Source: Acidimicrobiales bacterium
GTDB taxonomy: Bacteria > Actinomycetota > Acidimicrobiia > Acidimicrobiales > Iamiaceae
DNA: 51,915 bases
Reading direction: 5' to 3'
Assembly (NCBI GenBank): GCA_025463985.1
Contig: JAODBM010000168.1
Span: 1 to 51,915, forward strand
Under the pieces are notes generated by a model. The model was not told the DNA's origin and did no database searches. It was given only the letters and a program-made list of their open reading frames with translations. Shown here piece after piece: positions 26,310 to 33,677 of this stretch (positions are counted from its first letter, which is position 1; each line of letters begins with the position of its first letter). The translations under genes and the position numbers were made by a program.

Positions 26310-26386
26310 GGCCCGAGTCGATCATCGTTGCCGACGATCGACTCGGGCCAGTGAGCCGGCTGGCGGGCGGTCCGACCGGCTCACTG
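26310..26386. terminator. Two adjacent hairpins between convergent genes
   Basis: First hairpin 26310-26349: an 11-bp arm starting GGCCCGAGTCG pairs with CGACTCGGGCC, with an inner ATCGT/ACGAT extension. Second hairpin 26349-26386: 11-bp arms CAGTGAGCCGG / CCGGCTCACTG. They share one base and lie between the MFS gene (+) and murF (-). No U-tract is present, but position and strength suggest a bidirectional transcription stop. Confidence 0.75.
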
Positions 26387-26450
26387 GAGTGTTCTACCCC
26401 ATCGGGCGATGCCCGCGAACATGAGGCGCACAACAATCGCAAAACTCGCG

Positions 26451-27779
26451 TCAGATATCTCGCCATCCGGGGTCGAGGAGGTAGGCGACGAGCCGCTCGA
26501 GACCGACCACCCGACTGCCCTTGACCAGCACCGCGTCGCCGGAATCGAGCGGTCCGACCCGGTCGAGCGCGGTTTCGAGATCGTCGGCGGCATCAGCGCC
26601 GACGATTCCGTACTCGGGCGCGGCCACCGACACCACGCGCACCCCGAGGCGGGCCGCTTCGGCGGCGATCGACCGGTGCGAGGCTGCGCTCCCGGGCCCC
26701 AGCTCGGCCATGAGGCCGAGCACGGCCGTGCGCCGGGTCGCCGGCAGCCGTGCCAACGCCTCGAGCGCGGCGGCCATGGACGTGGGGTTCGCGTTGTAGG
26801 TGTCGTCGATCACCCGCGCGCCCGACGGCGTCGTGGCCAGGTGCATGCGCATGGGCGACACATTGGCGCCGGCCAGGCCCTCCGCGACCGCGTCGAGGGG
26901 CACGCCCAGCGCCAGGCCGGCCGCCGCCGCCGCGAGCGCGTTGCCGACCTGATGGGCGCCGTGCACGGCCAGCTGCACCCCGGACGAGCCCCAGGGCGTG
27001 CGCAGCTGCATCGTCGGACGCAGGTCGTCGCCGAGGGTGAGGTGCTCGGCTCGCACGTCGGCGGCGCCGAGTCCATAGGTCAGGACGCGGGCCGCGCTGC
27101 GGCTGGCCATCGCCGCCACCCGGGGGTCGTCGGCGTTGAGGACCGCGGTGCCGTCGGCCGGGAGCGACTCGACGAGCTCGCCCTTGGCCCGCGCCACGTC
27201 GTCGAGCGAGCGGAACAGCTCGAGGTGGGCGTCGGCGACGACGGTGACGACGCCGACGGTCGGGCGGGCGACGTCGCAGAGCAGCGCGATGTGCCCGACA
27301 CCGCGGGCGCCCATCTCGACGACCACGGCCTCGGAGTCATCCGGCGCCCCGGCGAGGGTCAAGGGCACGCCGAGCTCGTTGTTGAACGAGCGCTCGTTGG
27401 CGGCGGTGGCGAACGTGGTGGCGAGCACCGACGCCAGCAGGTCCTTCGTCGAGGTCTTGCCGACGCTGCCGGTGATGCCGACCACGCGGTCGGGCAGCCG
27501 GCCGCGTGCCCAGCGCCCGAGCGCGAGCAGCGCGGCGGACGTGTCGGCGACCCGCACCGCGGTGCCGGCCTCGATCGCTTCGGCCGTCAGGTAGGCCGCG
27601 GCGCCGGCTCGGAGGGCGGCGCTGATGAAGTCATGGCCGTTGCGGGCGCCGACGATCGGCACGAACAGCTGGCCCGGCCGCAGATCACGAGAGTCGATCG
27701 CGACGCCGTCGACCGCCGCGTCCCGCCCGAACAGCTCGCCACCGACCGCGGCCGCCACCTCCGAGGCGTGGAACTTCAT
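26451..27779 (-). CDS. murF: UDP-N-acetylmuramoyl-tripeptide--D-alanyl-D-alanine ligase
   Basis: 442 residues from ATG 27779 (MKFHASEVAAAVGG), the usual MurF length; longer upstream frames have shadow composition. The N-terminal MurF domain contains VAIDSRDLRPGQLFVPIVGA, the ATP-binding P-loop is VVGITGSVGKTSTKDLL, and the central domain includes ANERSFNNELGVPLTL and VVVEMGARGVGHI. The C-terminal ligase domain contains DDTYNANPTSMAAAL. MurF adds D-Ala-D-Ala to UDP-MurNAc-tripeptide in the cytoplasm. The D-Ala-D-Ala ligase that makes its substrate is encoded divergently 98 bp away, so the two consecutive steps share one promoter region. The usual mur/fts cluster is not continued here. Confidence 0.96.
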   Translation of the reverse strand: MKFHASEVAAAVGGELFGRDAAVDGVAIDSRDLRPGQLFVPIVGARNGHDFISAALRAGAAAYLTAEAIEAGTAVRVADTSAALLALGRWARGRLPDRVVGITGSVGKTSTKDLLASVLATTFATAANERSFNNELGVPLTLAGAPDDSEAVVVEMGARGVGHIALLCDVARPTVGVVTVVADAHLELFRSLDDVARAKGELVESLPADGTAVLNADDPRVAAMASRSAARVLTYGLGAADVRAEHLTLGDDLRPTMQLRTPWGSSGVQLAVHGAHQVGNALAAAAAGLALGVPLDAVAEGLAGANVSPMRMHLATTPSGARVIDDTYNANPTSMAAALEALARLPATRRTAVLGLMAELGPGSAASHRSIAAEAARLGVRVVSVAAPEYGIVGADAADDLETALDRVGPLDSGDAVLVKGSRVVGLERLVAYLLDPGWRDI

Positions 27780-27877
27780 GGGCGCCGACCGTACCCGCCG
27801 CCACCCGGGCCGCTGGCCGATCGGCGCCTCGGGTCCGTGCGCTGCGTGCGAACCGGTTCGTGGCACACTCGGCGGCC

Positions 27878-28975
27878 GTGACCGAATCGGACGCTGGGCT
27901 CGACCGCATCCGCCTCGTCGTGCTGTTCGGCGGCATGTCCGCCGAGCACGAGGTGTCGTGCGTGTCGGCGGCGCACGTGCTGCGAGCCGCCGACCCCGCC
28001 CGGTACGAGCTCGTGCCCGTCGGGATCTCGACCGAGGGACGCTGGTCGCTGTCGGAGAGCACGCTGCGGGCGCTGGCCGCGGGCCCCGACACGCTGCCCG
28101 ACGCGCTCGACCCCGCCGGCCCGCTGCTGGAACCGGCACCGACCGTGGCCCCGACCCGGCCCGGCGAGCAGGTGGTCGTCTTCCCCCTGCTGCACGGGCC
28201 GATGGGTGAGGACGGCACGGTCCAAGGCCTGCTCGAGCTGGCGGGCGTGGCCTACGTCGGGTCCGGCGTGCTCGCCTCGGCGCTGTGCATGGACAAGGCG
28301 GCGGCCAAGGTCGCCATCGCCGCCGCCGGCATCCCGCAGGTCCGCCACCTCGCGGCGCGCGACGTGGACGTGGACGCTGCCTTCCTGGCCCGGGTCGCCA
28401 CCGAGCTCAAGTTCCCGGTCTTCGTGAAGCCGGCCAACCTCGGGTCGTCGGTCGGCGTCAGCAGGGCGGCGGACGCCGACGAGCTGGCCTCCTCGGTCGA
28501 GCGGGCGTTGAGGTTCGACGAGTGGGTCGTGGTCGAGGAGGCGGTCGACGCCCACGAGATCGAGGTCGGCGTGCTCGGCAACGCCGACCCGCGAGCGTCG
28601 GTCCCCGGCGAGATCGTGCCGACGCACGACTTCTACGACTACGAGGACAAGTACCTCGACGGCGCCGCGGCGCTGGTCGTCCCGGCCGAGCTGCCAGCCG
28701 AGGTGGCCGCCGAGGCCCGCCGCCTAGCAGTCGCCGCCTACCGCGCCCTGCGCTGCGACGGCCTCGCTCGCGCCGACTTCTTCTGGGAAGAGGGCGGCCG
28801 CGGCCTGCTGCTCAACGAGGTGAACACGATGCCGGGCTTCACGCCCTACTCGATGTTCCCGTCACTGTGGGCCGCCACGGGTCTCTCGTACCCCGCCCTG
28901 ATCGACGAGCTCGTCCGCCTCGCGATCGACCGCCACGCCCACCGCGCCCCCCACCGCCGTACGCCGAGGCAATAG
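27878..28975 (+). CDS. ddl: D-alanine--D-alanine ligase
   Basis: About 365 residues from GTG 27878 (VTESDAGLDRIR); another GTG at 27860 would add six residues. ATP-grasp signature elements are present: VVLFGGMSAEHEVSCVSA at the N-terminus, FPLLHGPMGEDGTVQGLLEL, MDKAAAK, FVKPANLGSSVGVS, and the Mg/ATP and substrate loop NEVNTMPGFTPYSMFP. It joins two D-alanines using ATP to supply MurF. The VanA-type lactate-tolerant loop is not evident; the ordinary D-Ala-D-Ala form is expected. The C-terminus is unusually basic (HRAPHRRTPRQ). Confidence 0.96.
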   Translation: MTESDAGLDRIRLVVLFGGMSAEHEVSCVSAAHVLRAADPARYELVPVGISTEGRWSLSESTLRALAAGPDTLPDALDPAGPLLEPAPTVAPTRPGEQVVVFPLLHGPMGEDGTVQGLLELAGVAYVGSGVLASALCMDKAAAKVAIAAAGIPQVRHLAARDVDVDAAFLARVATELKFPVFVKPANLGSSVGVSRAADADELASSVERALRFDEWVVVEEAVDAHEIEVGVLGNADPRASVPGEIVPTHDFYDYEDKYLDGAAALVVPAELPAEVAAEARRLAVAAYRALRCDGLARADFFWEEGGRGLLLNEVNTMPGFTPYSMFPSLWAATGLSYPALIDELVRLAIDRHAHRAPHRRTPRQ

Positions 28976-28998
28976 CCCTCGCCCCGGGCGCTTTCCCC

Positions 28999-29234
28999 GA
29001 ACTGGGCGGGAACGCGGTCGCCCCAGCACCCCCGTTCCCGCCCGCTTGGACGGCGGCCCGCAACTGGGCGGGGAACCGGTCGCCCCAGCAACCGCAATCC
29101 CGCCCACTTGGACGGAGATGCAACCGGGCGGGGAACCGGTCGCCCCAGCAACCGCGTTCCCGCCCACTTGGACGCCGAGCCGCAACCGGGCGGGGAACCG
29201 GTCGCCCCAGCGACCGCGTTCCCGCCCAGTTGGA
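28999..29234. repeat. Four tandem ~61-bp hairpin repeats between ddl and a TetR gene
   Basis: Four near-identical units (spacing 62, 60, 62 bp) share the core GGGCGGGGAACCGGTCGCC, CCAGCAACC, then TTCCCGCCCACTTGGACG. Each unit is itself an inverted repeat able to form a long GC stem. They fill the convergent junction between ddl (+) and the TetR gene (-), where they could stop transcription or represent an intergenic repeat family. No ORF of host-like composition runs through them. Confidence 0.85.
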
Positions 29235-29260
29235 CGTCGTCGCCCCAGGAGGAGGACGGG

Positions 29261-29860
29261 TCAGGCCAGCTCGGCGCGCACGTAGCCGAGCAGCTCGCGG
29301 TGGCGGCGGCGCAGGGACGGGAGGTCAGGCTCGACGCCGAGGTCACGCAGGACCTCGACCTCGGTGGCCATCCCGATGACCTTGGCCCCCGCGGTCAGCA
29401 GCACGCGGCGCGACCGGGCCCGGTCGAGGCCGACCGTCTCGAGCGCGGAGACGGCCTGCGCGACCAGGGGCTCGATGGCGGCGGCCAGGTCGCCCGAGGC
29501 GGGTGGCCCAAGTCGGCTCACCTCGCGCAGCAGGGCCAACAGTTCGGGCCGCCGAGCGCCGAGGCGGAACACGGCATCGACGATGGCGGTCAGCCGGGCG
29601 TTGCGGTCGCCGGCTCGCACGGCGGCGGCGCTGAGCACCAGGCCGAGCTCGTCGGTCGCGTGGCCGATGACGCTGCGCAGCAGGTCGTCCTTCGACCTGA
29701 AGTGATAGAGGATCGTCTGCTTGCGCACGCCGATCTCGGCGGCCAGCGAGTCGAGGGAGGTGGCTTCGACGCCGCGTTGGGCGAAGCCGGCGAGCGCGGC
29801 GGCGAGGATGCGCTCTCGCGTGCTCGGGGCGCTGGCCGGTGCCATCGCGGTGCTGGTCAC
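29261..29860 (-). CDS. TetR family regulator of the lipid locus
   Basis: 199 residues from GTG 29860, which has AAAGGTGG just upstream; ATG 29845 is a possible inner start. The N-terminal HTH is canonical: RERILAAALAGFAQRGVEAT, SLDSLAAEIGVRKQTILYHF, RSKDDLL. The C-terminal helices form the ligand domain. The gene is divergent from the fatty acyl reductase-HAD gene, and a perfect 7-2-7 palindrome lies in the 55-bp gap, so it very likely controls that locus and itself. An acyl-CoA or fatty-acid ligand is a reasonable inference. Confidence 0.93.
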   Translation of the reverse strand: MTSTAMAPASAPSTRERILAAALAGFAQRGVEATSLDSLAAEIGVRKQTILYHFRSKDDLLRSVIGHATDELGLVLSAAAVRAGDRNARLTAIVDAVFRLGARRPELLALLREVSRLGPPASGDLAAAIEPLVAQAVSALETVGLDRARSRRVLLTAGAKVIGMATEVEVLRDLGVEPDLPSLRRRHRELLGYVRAELA

Positions 29861-29891
29861 GGCCCACCTTTCGCTCGGTTGTCCTCGGCTA

Positions 29892-29907
29892 TCTACCAGA
29901 TGGTAGA
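29892..29907. promoter_or_regulatory. Perfect palindromic operator for the TetR regulator
   Basis: TCTACCAGATGGTAGA: two perfect 7-bp arms around a GA centre. It is located 31 bp from the TetR start and 8 bp before the GTG of the acyl reductase gene, whose AAAGG ribosome site follows immediately. Binding would block the promoter or start of the operon. Confidence 0.8.
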
Positions 29908-29915
29908 CAAAGGCC

Positions 29916-32240
29916 GTGATCCGCGACGACCTCGACGGGAAGCGCATCGCCGTCACCGGCTCGACCGGCTTCCTCGGCACCGCGCTGGTCGAGCGGTTGC
30001 TGCGCTCGGCACCGGGCTGCGAGCTGGTGCTGTTGGTGCGGGCCGGACGCATGCGCTCGGTCCAGCAGCGGGCGCAGCGAGAGATCTTTCGCAACGACTG
30101 CTTCGACCGGCTGCGCGCCGAGCTGGGCGGCAAGGCCGCGTTCGACGAGCTGGTGGGCCGCCGGGTCACGGTGATCGAGGGCGACGTGGCCACCGACGGC
30201 TTGGGGCTCGACGAGGCCGGCCGCGCCCTGCTGGCCTCCTGCGACACGGTGATCCACTCCGCCGCCACGGTGAGCTTCGACTCGCCGCTCGACCTCGCGG
30301 TCGAGGTCAACCTGCTCGGCCCGACCCGCATCGCTCAGACGCTCAACGAGCTCGGTTCGACCGCGCACCTCGTGGCCGTGTCGACCTGCTACGTCGCCGG
30401 CAACCGCCGGGGCGCGGCGCCCGAGATCCTGGTGGACCAGAGCCCGTTCTGGGTCGACGTCGACTGGCGCCGCGAGGTCGAGGGCGCTCGGCGGGTGCGG
30501 GCCGACGCCGAGGCCGCGAGCCGCACGCCGGCCCGGCTGGCCGAGCTCATGGAGGAGGCTCGTCGCGAGCTCGGCGCCGCGGGCACGCCCCTGCTGGCGG
30601 CCAAGACCGAGCAGCGCCGGCAGACCTGGGTGAAGGACCAGCTCGTCGACGCCGGCCGCGCCCGCGCCGCGTCCCTCGGCTGGCCCGACGCCTACGCGAT
30701 GACCAAGGCGCTCGGCGAGCAGGCGCTGGCCGAGAACCGGGGCCGGGTCCCCGTGTCCACCGTGCGCCCGGCGATCATCGAGTCGGCCTGGGCCGAGCCC
30801 GTGCCGGGCTGGATCCGCGGCTTCCGCATGGCCGAGCCGGTGATCATCTCCTACGCGCGCGGCCTGCTCCGCGAGTTCCCCGGCGTCCCCGAGGGGACGG
30901 TCGACGTGATCCCGGTCGACCTCGTGGTCGGTGCCATCTGCGCCGTCGCGGCCCGCGGCCCGGCCAACGAGGACGGGTCGCCCGACATCACGCAGGTCGC
31001 CTCGGGGTCGGCCAACCCGCTCAAGTACGAGCGCCTCGTGAACCTCGTGCAGAGCTGGTTCGGCGACCATCCGCTCTACGACTCGGCCGGCCAGCCGATC
31101 AGCGTCCCGGACTGGGGCTACACGTCGAGGGGTCGGGTCCAAGGCCAGCTCGAGCGATCGAAGCACCTGCTCGAGCGGGCCGAGCGCGCGCTGCAGGCGC
31201 TGCCCCTCCGCGGCACGCAGGCCCGCTGGTCCGCCAAGGTCGAGGAGAAGCGGGACCTGGCCGAGCGGGCGCTGACCTACGTCGAGCTCTACGGCGCATA
31301 CACGGCGTGCGAGGCGATCTACGGCGTCGACCACCTGCTCGGCCTGCAAGAGTCGCTGGCCGAGGCCGACCGGGTCGAGTTCAACATGGACCCGCGGGTG
31401 ATCGACTGGGACCACTACGTCCACGAGATCCACCTCCCGTCGGTGGTCAAGCACGCGCGGGTGCGCACCGACGGCAACCGCGCCAACGCCGAGAACCGCT
31501 CCGACCGCCTGCGCCGCCAGGTGCTCTCCCCCGACCGGCAGATGGCAGCGTTCGACCTCGAGAACACGCTGATCGCGTCGAACGTGGTCACGTCCTACGC
31601 CTGGCTGGCCTCGCGCCGCCTCGACGGCGACGACACGCTGCGGTTGACGGCCAAGTTGCTGGCGGAGGCACCCCAGCTGCTGCGCCTCGACCGGGCCGAC
31701 CGCAGTGACTTCCTCCGCCACTTCTATCGCCGCTACGAGGGCGCTTCGGTTGAGCAGGTGCGCGAGGACGCCGCGGAGATGCTGTCGCAGCTCATCCTCA
31801 CGAAGAGCTTTCCGGCCGCGATCCGCCGCGTCCGCGAGCACCGCGCCCTCGGGCACCGCACGGTCCTCATCACCGGCGCGCTGGACTTCGTGGTCGCCCC
31901 GCTCGCGCCGCTGTTCGACGACATCGTGTGCGCCTCGATGACCATCGACGACCAGGGCCGCTACACCGGTCAGATGATCGACGTCCCGCCCACCGGTGAG
32001 AGCCGCGCCTCCGCGCTGTTCGACTTCGCCGCCGCGCACGACATCGACCTCGCCGAGTCGGTCGCCTACGCCGACTCGGCCAGCGACCTGCCGATGCTGG
32101 AGGTGGTCGGCTTCCCGGTCGCCGTGAACCCCGAGACCCGCCTCTCGGCGCTGGCCCGCAAGCGCGGCTGGCTGGTCGAGCACTGGTCCAAGGCCCCCGG
32201 GTTCACCCCGCCCCGCCTCCCCCTCTCCCACGCCCGATGA
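29916..32240 (+). CDS. Fatty acyl-CoA reductase (SDR/NAD_binding_4) fused to HAD-IB phosphatase-like domain
   Basis: 774 residues from GTG 29916. The N-terminal half is an extended SDR of the acyl-CoA reductase / male-sterility type: NAD(P)H loop VTGSTGFLGTALVERLL, VIHSAATVSFD, VAVSTCYVAGN and YAMTKALGEQAL with the YxxxK pair. A FAR-like helical region follows (~400-540). The C-terminal domain begins at residue 546 with FDLENTLIAS, continues with LITGALDFVVAPL and SVAYADSASDLPML, the HAD-IB (SerB-like) motifs I, II and IV. The expected DxD of motif I is DLE. Activities predicted are reduction of acyl-CoA/ACP to aldehyde or alcohol and a phosphatase- or phosphotransfer-like step. It is the first gene of the TetR-controlled set. 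Confidence 0.9.
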   Translation: MIRDDLDGKRIAVTGSTGFLGTALVERLLRSAPGCELVLLVRAGRMRSVQQRAQREIFRNDCFDRLRAELGGKAAFDELVGRRVTVIEGDVATDGLGLDEAGRALLASCDTVIHSAATVSFDSPLDLAVEVNLLGPTRIAQTLNELGSTAHLVAVSTCYVAGNRRGAAPEILVDQSPFWVDVDWRREVEGARRVRADAEAASRTPARLAELMEEARRELGAAGTPLLAAKTEQRRQTWVKDQLVDAGRARAASLGWPDAYAMTKALGEQALAENRGRVPVSTVRPAIIESAWAEPVPGWIRGFRMAEPVIISYARGLLREFPGVPEGTVDVIPVDLVVGAICAVAARGPANEDGSPDITQVASGSANPLKYERLVNLVQSWFGDHPLYDSAGQPISVPDWGYTSRGRVQGQLERSKHLLERAERALQALPLRGTQARWSAKVEEKRDLAERALTYVELYGAYTACEAIYGVDHLLGLQESLAEADRVEFNMDPRVIDWDHYVHEIHLPSVVKHARVRTDGNRANAENRSDRLRRQVLSPDRQMAAFDLENTLIASNVVTSYAWLASRRLDGDDTLRLTAKLLAEAPQLLRLDRADRSDFLRHFYRRYEGASVEQVREDAAEMLSQLILTKSFPAAIRRVREHRALGHRTVLITGALDFVVAPLAPLFDDIVCASMTIDDQGRYTGQMIDVPPTGESRASALFDFAAAHDIDLAESVAYADSASDLPMLEVVGFPVAVNPETRLSALARKRGWLVEHWSKAPGFTPPRLPLSHAR

Positions 32241-32253
32241 CCGCCACCCCGCT

Positions 32254-32307
32254 GCGAATGTGGAGTAGAAGCGGTCGCTCTAGCAGCCGCTTCTACTCCA
32301 CATTCGC
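32254..32307. repeat. Perfect palindrome with 21-bp arms
   Basis: Left arm 32254-32274 begins GCGAATGTGGAGTAG; right arm 32287-32307 is its exact reverse complement, ending CTACTCCACATTCGC. The 12-nt loop contains GCTCTAGC, itself nearly palindromic. It lies in the 85-bp gap between the acyl reductase gene and the ADH gene, 18 nt before the ADH start, and is less GC-rich than its surroundings. There is no U-tract, so it may be a processing or attenuation hairpin, a protein-binding site or a mobile miniature repeat. Confidence 0.9.
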
Positions 32308-32325
32308 GGAAGGCGCGGAGGGCGC

Positions 32326-33474
32326 ATGAAGGCGCTGCGGTTCGAGCGGAAGCCGGTCAAGTACGCGGCCGCGGCCGTGGCCGGACGGGTCGTCCCCGGG
32401 CGGGGGGCGACGGTGGGGCCGCTGTCGCTGCGGGACGTGGACGAGCCCGCGCTGCCGGCCGACGGCTGGGTGCGCTTCCGGCCGCGGCTAGCCGGCATCT
32501 GCGGGTCGGACCTGGCCACCATCGACGGCCGGTCGAGCCGGTACTTCGAGCCGATCGTGTCGTTCCCGTTCGTCCCCGGCCACGAGGTGGTCGGCGAGCT
32601 GGACGACGGCAGCCGGGCCGTGCTGGTGCCGGTGCTGACCTGCGCGACCCGGGACATCGACCCGCCGTGCCGGTCGTGCGCGACGGGGGCGATCAACCAC
32701 TGCCAGCGCATCGCGTTCGGCCACCTCGAGCCGGGCCTGCAGAGCGGGTTCTGCAAGGACACCGGCGGCGGCTGGTCGACGGCGATGGTGGCCCACAGCA
32801 GCCAGCTCGTGCCCGTGCCCGACGACCTGTCCGACGAGGCCGCCGTCCTGGTCGAGCCGACCGCCTGCGCCGTCCACGCCGCTCGGATGCTCGGTGACGC
32901 CACCACGGTCGCGGTCATCGGCGCGGGGACGCTCGGGCTGCTCACGATCGCCGCTCTCCGCCGCTACGCCACCGTCGGCACGCTCGTGGCCACGGCCAAG
33001 CACCCCGAGCAGCGCCGGCTGGCCAAGGAGCTGGGCGCCGACCGAGTCGTCGCCCCGGGCGAGCTCGGGCGGGCGGTGCGCTCGATCACCGGCGCCTTCG
33101 TGCTCGGCGACGAACAGCTGACCGATGGCGTCGAATGCGTGGTCGACTGCGTCGGCTCCGCAGCATCGATCGCGCAGGGCCTGCAGGTCGTCGAGCCGGG
33201 CGGCGAGGTGCTGCTCGTCGGCATGCCTGGCCACACCGCCCTCGACCTGACCGGCCTCTGGCACCGCGAGTCGGCCATCCGCGGCTGCTACGCCTACGAC
33301 CGGGACGACTTCGACCGTGCGCTGTCGCTCGTCGCCGAGAGTGGCCTCGACCGCCTGCTCAGCGCCACCTATCCGCTCGACCGCTACACCGAGGCCATCG
33401 AGCACGCCGCCAACGCCGGCACCCGCGGCGCCGTGAAGATCGCCTTCGACCTCCGCAACGAGCGCCGCCGATGA
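32326..33474 (+). CDS. Zinc-type medium-chain alcohol dehydrogenase
   Basis: 382 residues. MDR features: the catalytic Zn ligand region LAGICGSDLATIDG, FPFVPGHEVVGEL with the His-Glu pair, a structural-Zn-like Cys set (CATRDIDPPCRSCATGAINHC), and the Rossmann loop VAVIGAGTLGLLTIAAL. It would oxidise or reduce an alcohol/aldehyde with NAD(P)H. In context it could interconvert the fatty alcohol or aldehyde made by the preceding reductase, or act on a polyol head group. The N-terminus is about 25 residues longer than in typical ADHs. Upstream is the perfect palindrome; 203 bp separate it from the next gene, with no other gene visible there. Confidence 0.92.
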   Translation: MKALRFERKPVKYAAAAVAGRVVPGRGATVGPLSLRDVDEPALPADGWVRFRPRLAGICGSDLATIDGRSSRYFEPIVSFPFVPGHEVVGELDDGSRAVLVPVLTCATRDIDPPCRSCATGAINHCQRIAFGHLEPGLQSGFCKDTGGGWSTAMVAHSSQLVPVPDDLSDEAAVLVEPTACAVHAARMLGDATTVAVIGAGTLGLLTIAALRRYATVGTLVATAKHPEQRRLAKELGADRVVAPGELGRAVRSITGAFVLGDEQLTDGVECVVDCVGSAASIAQGLQVVEPGGEVLLVGMPGHTALDLTGLWHRESAIRGCYAYDRDDFDRALSLVAESGLDRLLSATYPLDRYTEAIEHAANAGTRGAVKIAFDLRNERRR

Positions 33475-33677
33475 CCCCGGTCCGCCGAACATCGCACCTG
33501 TCCCAATCCTGTGAAAGGGGCACACCAGTGCCACAGCAACACCCGAATGCCGGGTCGGCGAGCGCCGCGAGTCGATCGGGCGTTCGCCCGACGACCGCCG
33601 CAGCGACGCGCGGAGCATGGTCGTCCGGAACCAGCAGGCGCCCGCCGCAGGCGGCCCTCGAAGGCCGGAGGCCGTAG

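Noticed and set aside
28999-29234. Tandem repeats considered as a CRISPR array
   Set aside because: Units are self-complementary and repeat almost entirely, with no unique spacers and no cas genes nearby.
29889-32231. Long open leftward frame opposite the acyl reductase-HAD gene (780 codons)
   Set aside because: Its product is Arg/Gly/Val/His-rich with no domain pattern; it is a mirror of GC-biased codons in the real rightward gene.
32254-32307. Palindrome considered as an insertion sequence end or miniature transposon
   Set aside because: No flanking target duplication and no second copy in the window; left as an unexplained palindrome.
33475-33677. 203-bp gap before the LarA-like gene considered as a riboswitch
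   Set aside because: No recognisable aptamer core or terminator/anti-terminator pair could be found by eye; only short GC stems.
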